From assembly GCA_905182995.1 (NCBI GenBank), contig CAJJDP010000008.1, positions 31,543-56,446 on the forward strand: a DNA stretch of 24,904 bases, written 5' to 3'. Origin of the DNA: Paramecium octaurelia. Its lineage: Eukaryota > Ciliophora > Oligohymenophorea > Peniculida > Parameciidae. Positions 10,461 to 19,780 of this stretch are shown here, piece by piece. The notes beneath the pieces are model-generated. The model worked only from the letters and a program-made list of their open reading frames with translations, did not search any database and was not told the DNA's origin. How positions within the stretch are numbered: the first letter of the stretch is position 1; each line of letters starts with the position of its first letter. The position numbers and the translations under genes were made by a program.

Positions 10461-11544
10461 ATGAAACTTAAAGGAGAGGAAGTCAAATGCAATTCCTCTA
10501 CGTTTGGAGATGAGATCGAATGTTCCTCATACACTCAAAATTTTGTCATTGGAGATGGTAATTTGATGGATAGTGATTTCATCTTCAACAACGTGTTCTA
10601 AGAAGAACAAACAGAACAGATGTTATCCGTTTCCATGGATCAAGAGGAAATATTAGGTTGGGATAATAGAGAGGATGTAAATAATGGATTCTATATTTGT
10701 AGTTTAAAAATTCCGTAGAATCCATTTCTTTCCATTATTTTTCATGTCTGTCTTGGCTATGATAAAGGATTCATTTCAAAGGAATTCAAGAATCCATTCA
10801 AATATCAAAGAAATTACAAATCAAATCCTCCTCTAAATATTATTTAGATCTCAAACTAAAATACAAAACTAACCAATTGTTAATCTAAATGAAAAAGCTA
10901 CATATGTCGATAGCAGAGATCCATACATTTTATTGCCTGATGAAAATTATAAATAAAGCATCACATATTTTTCCAAATTTCAGGTTGCTGAAGAATCTCA
11001 TTCTCTCTTCGTGATGAATCAATCTCTAAAATTACCCGATATTGAATTTATATTTGATGATGATGATGAATAAATCATTATAGAACCTGAAGCATCCATA
11101 TTGAAACTATCAAATGACACTCAAATCTCAAGATTCAATAGATCTTAATTAAATCGTATTGAACTAGGATAGCCATTCTTGGCCTAAAAACTTATGACAA
11201 TTGATTAAAATACGGAGAAGTTCTATTTTTCTGATTTTAATTGTTAGGATTAATTCGAATAAATAAAACTTGAACTATCTTACTTTAAACAAATCCTCCT
11301 TCCAACATCATTGATATGTCTTGTATTCTATTGGATTTTGACTCAAAAGGCTAAAATTTATGAACAATCAAAAGCCGATGAAGGCTATGAACTTACTAAA
11401 TTAAAACAAGAAATTGTAGACGAAGAGGAAATATGAAATAATTCACTCATTTTATCTTTAACTTTCTTTGTATTGATGTTTCTCTATATTCAAATACTTA
11501 GTCTATTTGTTATTAGGACGCCAACTAGGTTTTTGTTAATTTGA
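10461..11544 (+). pseudogene. membrane-protein relic of unknown family
   Basis: ATG 10461 opens a 143-codon frame (MKLKGEEVKCNSSTFGDEIE..., IGDGNLMDSDFIFNNVFQEE) ending at TGA 10890. An overlapping frame, open from 10567, continues DSRDPYILLPDENY ... MNQSLKLPDIEFIFDDDDEQ ... to TGA 11434, past which NNSLILSLTFFVLMFLYIQI reads on to TGA 11542. A hydrophobic helix, SYFKQILLPTSLICLVFYWI (~11280-11340), plus the one after the TGA suggest a C-terminal membrane anchor. A 26-nt GTA...TAG interval (10677-10702) is a possible intron but does not by itself repair the frame. The 3' end lies 56 bp before the lectin gene. It could be the downstream part of the flippase-like relic, but I see no ATPase P- or N-domain motif. 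Confidence 0.5.
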
Positions 11545-11599
11545 GTTTGTAGAAATTTCATAGTCTATTTATGAATAATATGAATAATTGTACATTTAA

Positions 11600-12923
11600 A
11601 TGTATTTCTAAATAAAAATCATCCCAATTATAGTGAATCTAGTCTCTAGCATAATAGTGTACGATACTAGGGTTTTTAAAGGGTTTGACAATTATCCTAT
11701 TTTTTCTTGTGCAGGAACCTCACAAACAAGTTAAATCGTCTTCTCAGATACATTTCCTGAAATTCCTAAAATAATCATTTCCCTTGAAGAAATTGATACA
11801 AATATTAATAACTCAGGCTTTATTTTAGAGATTACAGATGTTCAGCTTACATGTAAGTATTTAGATTAATTAGATTTTAATATTACGATTTCATGTCCAT
11901 ATTAAAGTGTATATGCTATAAGATTTAAATGGTATGCTATTTGTGGAGGAGGTCTCCAAGTAATAAATTATATCAGTTCCGGAGGCATTGTCAACAATAC
12001 TTTTCCACATTCAATGAGTAATCCGAAATATGGATTTGTGAGTTTAACAGGTTTCTTATACAATGGATAAATTGATTTTCTACTTTAAGTAAGTCATTTA
12101 TATAATAACATTCTCAGGTAAGTAAGCTGACAAGCTCATCTATTTCGGTTGAGATTAACCAAGTAGCTGGAAAATTCCCTAATTTACTAAAAATAGGTTA
12201 TTAAGTTGTCATATCATAATATGAGATAATCAATCTAGGATTATAATATGCTCCTCAGAATTTTATAAGTTAAACAATTTAGTAAATATGCAGTTAATGG
12301 TTTATTTTTAACCTTTAAGGTGTTAATTTTCAAAACTCTGATAACTTCAGATTAAACCTAACATATAATAATAGTGCTGATATTATTTCTTATGAGTTTG
12401 GAAAATGTATAAAATTTATCAAATTTTAGGGATTGGATAATATACTGGAAGTTATCATTCTTAACTTTTGTTTTCTTATTAAAATATTTACTTTAGTTGC
12501 GCTTTGATAAAAACTAAAATGAAATTGATCTCAGCTATCAATATCAATGATTTACCAGAAAAGAAAATTGTTTTTATTGATCTAAATCTCCAATATATTA
12601 ATGAAGGAATATACAATTTAATTTTAAATAAAACGCTTTCCTATATGTAATTAGAAGTAGCTATGAAAAGCTTTGAAAGGAAATTTATTTAAAGCTCAAT
12701 TCATTCATAGGAGAACTACAATCATTTATAATCCCACGTTATTAAATATAAATATGAAAAAATCTTCAATTTCATGACTTTCTATCTAGCATTTACATCC
12801 CCTAACTATGAATAATAAAAATTAAAGATAATTATCACAACTGGGAGTATTGAATTAGTTCAAGTATTTTAAAATTGCATATAAGAAATGACAATTCTTA
12901 AATTTGAATATATAGATATCTGA
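11600..12923 (+). CDS. secreted H-type lectin domain protein, 416 aa, three mini-introns
   Basis: ATG 11600 begins a hydrophobic signal-like N-terminus (FQIKIIPIIVNLVSSIIV). An H-type lectin domain follows at about residues 40-107: SQIVFSDTFPEIPKIIISLE, GFILEITDVQLT, FNITISCPYQSVYAIRFKWY. This family (discoidin/Helix agglutinin type) binds carbohydrate and is usually extracellular. Removing introns 11853-11873 (21 nt), 12089-12117 (29 nt) and 12407-12429 (23 nt) gives 417 codons to TGA 12921-12923. The last two are needed to avoid TGAs. After the lectin domain come further beta-rich segments (DNFRLNLTYNNSADIISYEF, IVFIDLNLQYINEGIYNLIL). A codon-rich frame overlaps the stop and continues to 13384, so the 3' end may be truncated by a frameshift. 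Whether the present product is functional is uncertain. Confidence 0.8.
11853..11873 (+). other. 21-nt intron 1 of the lectin gene
   Basis: It reads GTAAGTATTTAGATTAATTAG. Its length is a multiple of three and it contains no in-frame TGA, so retention would simply add seven residues. The call rests on perfect splice ends and better continuity of the domain (QLT|YFNITIS). Confidence 0.65.
12089..12117 (+). other. 29-nt intron 2 of the lectin gene
   Basis: It begins GTAAGTCATT and ends TTCTCAG. Without splicing the frame meets TGA at 12128 (AGC TGA). Splicing joins FLLQ to VSKLTSSSISVEINQ. Confidence 0.8.
12407..12429 (+). other. 23-nt intron 3 of the lectin gene
   Basis: It begins GTATAAAA and ends AATTTTAG. 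Splicing joins SYEFGK to WIGQYTGSYHSQ and opens a further ~160 codons; retention leads to TGA near 12507. Confidence 0.78.
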
Positions 12924-13384
12924 TTTAATCATTAAAATTCATTTATTAAATTTAATAAATTAAGTTATTAAAACCTCATCTAGATATTCCAAACATGATT
13001 TAAGTAATTATAACAATTTTCGTAAGTTAGTTTTATTTGAATAATACTCAAATTCATTAGACTTAGTTTTACAATGAAAACTTATTTATTAATTTTAGAT
13101 TAAGTAATTTTGTCCTTCCTTAAAAATTAATAAACATCCATCCATAGCCCAATTATCGATTTTAAATCATTAGTTAATATTCTCAATATAAAATAGTTGC
13201 TTAAATTATATTTTACTAAAAGACTCTGGAATAATAAGAAAAGTTATCAACAATAAAAGTACCTTTTTAAGTTCTTTTTATATATCTTAAAGAATTCCAA
13301 TTATGTTTTGAAAGTTCACTTGATAATCTCCTAATATTCTTTAATTATTTTATATTTAAATAGAAAAACTGCCTATTTTAATGA
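12908..13384 (+). pseudogene. probable former 3' portion of the lectin gene in a shifted frame
   Basis: A 158-codon open frame overlaps the last 16 bases of the lectin CDS and ends at TGA 13382-13384. Its peptides look like real coding sequence in the same secreted-protein style: KPHLDIPNMIQVIITIFVSQ, NENLFINFRLSNFVLPQK, IISQYSQYKIVAQIIFYQ, LKEFQLCFESSLDNLLIF. No GT...AG interval of suitable size and phase was found that would connect it to the lectin frame. A frameshift mutation or a base error is therefore the simplest link. It could also be an unrelated fragment. Confidence 0.4.
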
Positions 13385-13567
13385 AAGTATAAGAAATATT
13401 TAAATTAAATCTAATTTATTATCATAATTTATATTACTCTAAGAGTTATTATTGATTATTTAATTGAAATAAATCAATAATAAGAAGACAAATAGGATTA
13501 TTAAACATAGATTGTAGCATATCATTTTAACTCGTAACTATTCAGAATCTGAATATTATTAATGTAA

Positions 13568-14685
13568 ATGGATGAAATAATAAATATTATTGTTAGTTCT
13601 AATAAAAATAATATTCATAAACTGGATAATTTTAAAAATAAAATTATTAAACAGCTAATTGTTTTTCTATCAGAAAATTCTTTCTTGTGCTATTTTTGCT
13701 GAGAAAATTTGCGTAAGTTTGGAGTTATTCCAAATAATAAAATTGTATTAAAAGAATGTGAGTTCTATTAATAATTCGCACATAACCAATGCCTGGCTCT
13801 AATCCTATTTAATATTTCTTAGCTTATAGTATCATATGTTACCATCCTTAATGAATGAATTATTTTTATGTGGAATTTGAATGAATAATTTGAAAGTTCA
13901 TTCTTATCGACTTTAGAGTTTTCTAAGCTAGAGTACGTGTGAAATTAGAAAATTATTCTTACTACCTCACATTTCCAATTATTAGGATAACAACTATTTT
14001 GAGTATTGAAATTACAAATCTAGAACTTTCTTCACTTCAATTGATATATCTCTAGATTGGGTATTATGAATATTTAAATTATTATATGTGTAAATTTCTT
14101 ATTATGACCATCATTCCCTTTATTTATGAATTGAGAATATGGATGAAGGAAAAGCGCTTCATTAATCAAAAAGAAAATACAGCCTATCTTATCCAACAAC
14201 TAAAATTAGGGTTAGTCAACAATAACTATAATAAATTCTAACTATAATGTGATGAATTACAAATTTCAAGTTTAAACTGATATCTATAAACAGAATCAAT
14301 CCTAACTTTATAAAAAATTACATGTTAGTCAAATAAAAAATAAGATATGTATTTAATGTTTATTGATTAACATATTTATAATTGGACGGAATACAATTGC
14401 TAGATACATCACTGTTTCAAAAATTTATTTAAGCTATTTCTGAAATCTGTATTTGTCACCTAAGCTATTATGGGGTTTAGAGACACTCCTTTAATTTTTA
14501 ATTAATTATTAAAGTACATATTAAATATGATTCAAGAGCTTGCTGGACTGATTAAGGTAAAATCTAAACTACATCTTTCATAGTTTTATAGTAATTGTGA
14601 TTACCTCAACGATGATTTAGTAGTCTTCTTTAGATTTATGGAAGGAATCATTTTTTTTATTCTTAGGTTGTTTTATTGGGAATGA
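13568..14685 (+). pseudogene. unknown gene, decayed, partly inside the 1.25-kb repeat
   Basis: From ATG 13568 a frame reads MDEIINIIVSSNKNNIHKLD ... then, past TGA 13700, ENLRKFGVIPNNKIVLKECE, past TGA 13856, MWNLNEQFESSFLSTLEFSK, to TGA 13940. A second frame (13894 onward) overlaps and continues KLENYSYYLTFPIIRITTIL ... YELRIWMKEKRFINQKENTA ... and, past TGA 14278, NKKQDMYLMFIDQHIYNWTE ... MIQELAGLIK, ending at 14685. A possible 27-nt GTA...TAG intron lies at 14551-14577. The consistent codon style across four breaks indicates one gene of about 370 codons that has decayed. No domain is recognised. Confidence 0.5.
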
Positions 14686-15096
14686 TTTTCTATCAGCTCT
14701 TTTATTGTCCGAATGTCTTCTTCAGATTTCAGTTTTAATTCTCGCTGTCAGAGGCCTTAAGGTTTAGGTCAGACCCTTAGTTATGTAAGTAAATCATTAA
14801 AGCCTCTTCAGCACTTCATTCTTGAATTGTTTAAATTTATAGGGCTTCGTTATCCAGAATTTTTGTCATAAGTTTAAACTTAAGATTTATTTTTTAATTT
14901 TGATTTATTTCATGTATGTGCATCCCCAAAAAAGCATTAGTTTTAATTAAAAACATTTTTAATCTTAACAAATTAAATCAATGAAATTTAATTTATTATA
15001 GAATTACTTTTATATACAGAAACTTAATTTTGCCCATTTAATTGAGATTAAAGCATAAATTTTAAGATTAATTGATCATTCTCTAATCTAATTGAT
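13844..15096. repeat. near-identical direct repeat, copy 1 (1253 nt)
   Basis: It begins ATCCTTAATGAATG and ends AATCTAATTGAT just before the N at 15097. Comparison with copy 2 shows only about two substitutions (in AATTAAAAACATTTTTAATC) and one A missing from the CCCCAAAAAA run. The right part (14686-15096) holds no clear gene: one forward frame stays open from ~14600 to the N, but its coding quality is poor. Confidence 0.93.
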
Positions 15097-15097
15097 N
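15097..15097. other. assembly gap (single N) at the junction of repeat copies 1 and 2
   Basis: A single undetermined base lies exactly between the two nearly identical copies, the signature of two overlapping contig ends abutted instead of merged. Confidence 0.88.
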
Positions 15098-15939
15098 ATC
15101 CTTAATGAATGAATTATTTTTATGTGGAATTTGAATGAATAATTTGAAAGTTCATTCTTATCGACTTTAGAGTTTTCTAAGCTAGAGTACGTGTGAAATT
15201 AGAAAATTATTCTTACTACCTCACATTTCCAATTATTAGGATAACAACTATTTTGAGTATTGAAATTACAAATCTAGAACTTTCTTCACTTCAATTGATA
15301 TATCTCTAGATTGGGTATTATGAATATTTAAATTATTATATGTGTAAATTTCTTATTATGACCATCATTCCCTTTATTTATGAATTGAGAATATGGATGA
15401 AGGAAAAGCGCTTCATTAATCAAAAAGAAAATACAGCCTATCTTATCCAACAACTAAAATTAGGGTTAGTCAACAATAACTATAATAAATTCTAACTATA
15501 ATGTGATGAATTACAAATTTCAAGTTTAAACTGATATCTATAAACAGAATCAATCCTAACTTTATAAAAAATTACATGTTAGTCAAATAAAAAATAAGAT
15601 ATGTATTTAATGTTTATTGATTAACATATTTATAATTGGACGGAATACAATTGCTAGATACATCACTGTTTCAAAAATTTATTTAAGCTATTTCTGAAAT
15701 CTGTATTTGTCACCTAAGCTATTATGGGGTTTAGAGACACTCCTTTAATTTTTAATTAATTATTAAAGTACATATTAAATATGATTCAAGAGCTTGCTGG
15801 ACTGATTAAGGTAAAATCTAAACTACATCTTTCATAGTTTTATAGTAATTGTGATTACCTCAACGATGATTTAGTAGTCTTCTTTAGATTTATGGAAGGA
15901 ATCATTTTTTTTATTCTTAGGTTGTTTTATTGGGAATGA
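15098..15939 (+). pseudogene. second copy of the unknown decayed gene, 5'-truncated at the N
   Basis: It has the same reading frame as 13894-14685, here 15148-15939, with the same in-frame TGA (15532) and the same terminal TGA (15937). No change between the two copies falls within this coding part. The 5' third of the gene (13568-13843) is absent because the copy begins at the N. Confidence 0.55.
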
Positions 15940-16350
15940 TTTTCTATCAGCTCTTTTATTGTCCGAATGTCTTCTTCAGATTTCAGTTTTAATTCTCGCT
16001 GTCAGAGGCCTTAAGGTTTAGGTCAGACCCTTAGTTATGTAAGTAAATCATTAAAGCCTCTTCAGCACTTCATTCTTGAATTGTTTAAATTTATAGGGCT
16101 TCGTTATCCAGAATTTTTGTCATAAGTTTAAACTTAAGATTTATTTTTTAATTTTGATTTATTTCATGTATGTGCATCCCCAAAAAAAGCATTAGTTTTA
16201 ATTAAATACATTGTTAATCTTAACAAATTAAATCAATGAAATTTAATTTATTATAGAATTACTTTTATATACAGAAACTTAATTTTGCCCATTTAATTGA
16301 GATTAAAGCATAAATTTTAAGATTAATTGATCATTCTCTAATCTAATTGA
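15098..16350. repeat. near-identical direct repeat, copy 2
   Basis: It corresponds to 13844-15096 with one extra A (run of seven A after CCCC near 16180) and two base changes. It then continues into unique sequence at 16351. The sequence left of the N matches its start exactly, so the copy may represent the same genomic locus sequenced twice. Confidence 0.93.
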
Positions 16351-16907
16351 ATTTAAATGCAACTTCTCTGTAAATTTCGCTTCATCCTATACTAATGATA
16401 TAAAGTAATTCAGATCTTGAGATCCAAGAGTAATGTGCAATTGTTCCAATTCATCAATGATATTAATATAACATTAATGATATTATTTTAGCTCAGTTTA
16501 TTTATGGAATATTTAAATTTTAGTTTTGTCAGTTTTCATATTAAATGAAATATAAGTATTCTTAATTATGATGACAGAATTCAAAATCTTTGTTATTGAA
16601 AAGTGATTTATGGATGAGTTGAAATTAAAACTGTTATTTTTCGATTATGAACTCAAGGACGTTATGTTAAAATGATTAAGAAGAGGCTAACCCTTGAGAT
16701 AGATTCATTGATCTTCCTTCAGAAAAAAAAACGTGTAAGGGATTTTGACAATAGGTGGACAGCTATTTGCTGTTAAGATCATGTTGCCTTCCTAAATATA
16801 AATTTACATAGACTGATGGAACTTTTTAATTATAACTTAAAATAATTACATTCTTGTCAAGATTTCCATTCAGAATTAAAATTTTTTAAACTTTGTCTAT
16901 TTTCTAA
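16351..16907. other. AT-rich interval without a recognisable gene
   Basis: Only short coding-like pieces are visible, for example a 21-codon forward ORF (MDELKLKLLFFDYELKDVML, from about 16612). A run of nine A lies near 16725. Nothing can be assigned to a family. Confidence 0.4.
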
Positions 16908-17180
16908 TCAACTTAGATTCAATAACATAGTCTAACATGCAACTTGAAGTTCAGAGGCATTAGTAATTTTACTGATGCTAAAAGAATGTAATCTATATTC
17001 AGATACAATAAATTTAAGACCAAACCATGTATTGTATAAGTATGCCTGACATCAGTGTTCTGATCTAGCTTTGAGCTCTATGATGGCTTGCTAAGTTGCC
17101 TATAAATCTTCACTATAGATGATATCAAATGCAGCCACATTTGAGACTTACGTCAACTAAACCATAAATTCTTAATTCTT
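16908..17180 (-). pseudogene. short decayed coding fragment, unknown
   Basis: A minus-strand frame reads VSNVAAFDIIYSEDLQATQQ and AIIELKARSEH, meets TGA (complement of 17052-17054), and continues in the same frame CQAYLYNTWFGLKFIVSEYR ... SELQVACQTML to TGA (complement of 16908-16910). Composition is coding-like on both sides of the internal stop. No domain is recognised and the upstream part of the gene is not identifiable. It could be the 3' end of the Gly/Tyr-repeat relic upstream on the same strand. Confidence 0.35.
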
Positions 17181-17482
17181 TCATTCCCCGAAGAGTAAAT
17201 CTCTTAATATATAGATCGAGGATCGAAAAGTTATCATGTTTATTTTAATGGATGAGTAATAAAATGAAGGCTCTAAAAATGAAGATAACGATACCAATTA
17301 ATTGCTTATTGTCATAAGTATGAATAGGAGCGTTTTCATATTACTTTATTAAACGAGTTTATCGAGCTTACCTTTTCTTTAAACAATCTTGCCTTTTTCA
17401 ATAATGGTATTAGTGTAATAATTTTTTATATTGATTTATTTTCATTTTTCTTTCTAAGATTTGTCATAAGATATGGTTTAGA

Positions 17483-17780
17483 TCATAGATCATTGCCTAT
17501 GATATTTCCCATTTGGTTGAATTGTTAATAGCCTATTTCTTCTCCTAATTCATAATCTAGTTCATATACTACCCATTTCATCGCATATGTCATCCTCTAT
17601 TTAATTGTTATGATCTCACTTCCTATTGCATACCCTCTTTCATAGCCTAATTCCTTCCCAATTTATCCCAAATCAATTTGCTATGTTCATCATATATTTC
17701 AAGGCTTATTGAATCCCATATTCATAACCTATTTCTTCTGCGATTATCCTATGACCTTAGTCAAATAATTAAGGATTCAT
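17483..17780 (-). pseudogene. Gly/Tyr/Glu-repeat protein relic
   Basis: ATG (complement of 17778-17780) starts MNPQLFDQGHRIIAEEIGYE then YGIQQALKYMMNIAN to TGA (17673-17675). A second frame continues DLGQIGKELGYERGYAIGSE ... VYELDYELGEEIGYQQFNQM to TGA (17483-17485). The motif (E)E(I/L)GYE-G recurs at least four times, and the DNA shows matching degenerate repeats (GGTTATGAATATGGG, GGCTATGAAAGAGGG, GATTATGAATTAGGA). It lies head-to-head with the TPR relic. One frameshift separates the halves. The function of such repeat proteins is unknown to me. Confidence 0.45.
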
Positions 17781-18696
17781 TATAGAGTTAGGAGAAGCTT
17801 TAATGATTTATGATGAAGATCCTACAGCTATTGATGAGGCTATAATTATTTTACATAAAGGAATGATAGTAGATCCATTAAATTATGAATGCACTAATGC
17901 GCTGGCTAGAGCATATGAAAAGAAAGGAGACTTAGTCACAGTTATAAAATATGGAAATTAGCAAAGGAACAGCTGAATTCAGATTCAAACTCACATTATT
18001 TTTTAGAAACCTTATATTTCAAGAAGAAAGACTTAAAAGTGCTGCTGAATCTTTTATAACATAATTGAGAATAAATAATAAGCACCCAGAGGCTCTAATT
18101 GAATATGTGACAATTTCAAGCATATAAGGTAATTTCGAAAATGCAAAAAAAGTATCTGAAACAAGCATTAAGGGCCTGTCCAAATAATACAGTTGCAAAT
18201 ATGAGATTAGGAATAATTTATTAAACTTAATTATACGAATTAAACTCAGCAATTGAAAGCTTTGAATAAGTTGCAAGTGTAGATCCAGCAAATTATAAAG
18301 CTTATTATTATAGGGGTTAATGCTATTTTTAAAAAGGAGAACTAGATAAAGGAATTGAATGTATGAATTAATCTTCAAAGCACAATTAATCATTTGGTCT
18401 AAAATGGAAAGCTATTGGTAATAATAGGTATGAAAAGAATCAGCCAGCTATGGCTTTAAAATATAATATTTCTAAAAAGCCCTAGATTCAGATAAAAATG
18501 ATATGGAAGCTAAGATTAAACTGGGACACTGTTATTATTTGCAGGAACAATTCGAATAAGCTATTTAGATTTATGAAGAAATAAATCATCTAAAAAGTAA
18601 AAGTATTAATTAACTATATTTCTAGTTAAACTTGGTATTGGATGAAAAAACGACTAAGCTCTATCATTAATTAGAGAACTTACTAATTGATTATTG
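17773..18696 (+). pseudogene. TPR-repeat protein relic
   Basis: It begins GFIIELGEALMIYDEDPTAI, then AIIILHKGMIVDPLNYECTN and ALARAYEKKGDLVTVIKYG to TGA 17974. Later pieces in shifted frames are LAKEQLNSDSNSHYFLETLY, AESFITQLRINNKHPEALIE, LKQALRACPNNTVANMRLGI, NSAIESFEQVASVDPANYKA, QCYFQKGELDKGIECMNQSS, ALDSDKNDMEAKIKLGHCYY and EQFEQAIQIYEEINHLKSKS. These match successive TPR helices (A-x-x-x-Y, G-x-x-x-x-A, terminal DP). At least four frame changes (near 17955, 18030, 18150 and 18480) rule out a single product. The high coding quality of each piece suggests fairly recent decay. TPR proteins act as scaffolds; no specific orthologue is assigned. Confidence 0.72.
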
Positions 18697-18729
18697 ATAA
18701 CAGAAGATATTTCTGTTAATCTTAATATT

Positions 18730-19349
18730 ATCAAATCAAGTTTAATATTTATTAATTCAAAATTATCTTAATCTAATAGACAATGAACAGTTTAAATCCC
18801 TTAAACCTAAGTTTAATGTTTGCATTAATCTATCAGAAAAACGTTTTGTAACTATCCAATCAAATAATATTAATTATGATTATAGTTTAGGCATATTTTA
18901 TTATAAAGAATAGTAATGAGAATATTATGAGAAATTATTTTTTGTATTATAGTATATTTTCAATGAATTCAATTACTATGGTCATAACATGATGATTAAA
19001 TTTTATAGAATTAAAAATAAAAAGATGGTGATATTATTTATAAACTTAAAATAATTAGATGAAAATTTATTGATAAATAATATTAGTGTATATATATAAA
19101 CCAGAGCAACAAGCTCATTTTAATATCACCATTTAATTAAGCAAATAAAAGAAGTTAACTTTTGGATTTGGTGAAGATCATGATGCTAGCACACCATCTA
19201 AAATTAAAAGTACTGAAACGTTTTTCTCTTTAGTTAAAGAAATGACATCACTAATATTTTGCTATTGCTTATGAGGAATAATATCTGATATTGCAGAATA
19301 AATCCAAATAAGTCTATCTTAAACATTCACAAATTTTAGAAAATTTTGA
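18730..19349 (+). pseudogene. von Willebrand factor A-domain protein relic
   Basis: A frame with QFKSLKPKFNVCINLSEKRF ... NNINYDYSLGIFYYKEQQ meets TGA 18917 and continues YIFNEFNYYGHNMMIKFYRI ... to TGA 19172. An overlapping frame from 19155 reads LTFGFGEDHDASTPSKIKST, meets TGA 19272 and continues GIISDIAEQIQISLSQTF to TGA 19347. The segment TFGFGEDHDA followed by GIISDIAEQIQI matches the end of the vWA domain and the following segment in ciliate vWA proteins, where a Gly codon probably stood at 19272 (GGA to TGA). The MIDAS motif (DxSGS) was not found. vWA domains bind ligands through a metal ion. This copy is disabled by stops and a frameshift. Confidence 0.6.
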
Positions 19350-19780
19350 ATCTGAATTTATTTAATATTTAACAATTTGATTCTACTTCTTTAAGTCATA
19401 AAATATTTGAAAAGTGCCAGCAGCCCATTTAGTTCCAAAAGATAATATAAGCTGAGAATTAAAAACTAGTGTATTAATTTTAAACTAACTATATTTAATT
19501 ATGATCATATTTAATAATAGCAGGAAAAGAAACTATGATGATATTATCAATCTCTAAGTAACAGTAATTACTCTCAAATTATATATTATATTATTATAAA
19601 GAAAATTATTGTTAAAGTCATCTAGAAATTACTGAAATTATCTAAGATATTTATTAAGTTAAATAAGGCTTTGCTTGTTCAACGTTGCCCAACTAGACCA
19701 TAAAAAGGTGAGATATTTTTTCTTAAAATAATAAATCTTTCAATTAATTATCTACTTTTTCTCAACATTTTATTTATTGT
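19350..19780. other. intergenic AT-rich interval upstream of the Cys-rich gene
   Basis: Scattered TGAs occur in all frames and no sustained coding signal is seen. It presumably holds any 3' remains of the vWA relic and the promoter/5' UTR of the gene at 19781, but no element can be singled out. Confidence 0.4.

Noticed and set aside
14925..14940. CCCCAAAAAA as a telomeric repeat remnant
   Set aside because: It occurs once per repeat copy, with no tandem C3-4A2-3 units. It is just a homopolymer run.
18019..18393. Minus-strand 124-codon ORF, Leu/Ile/Ser-rich
   Set aside because: It is the antisense of clear TPR units of the forward relic, so it is a shadow.
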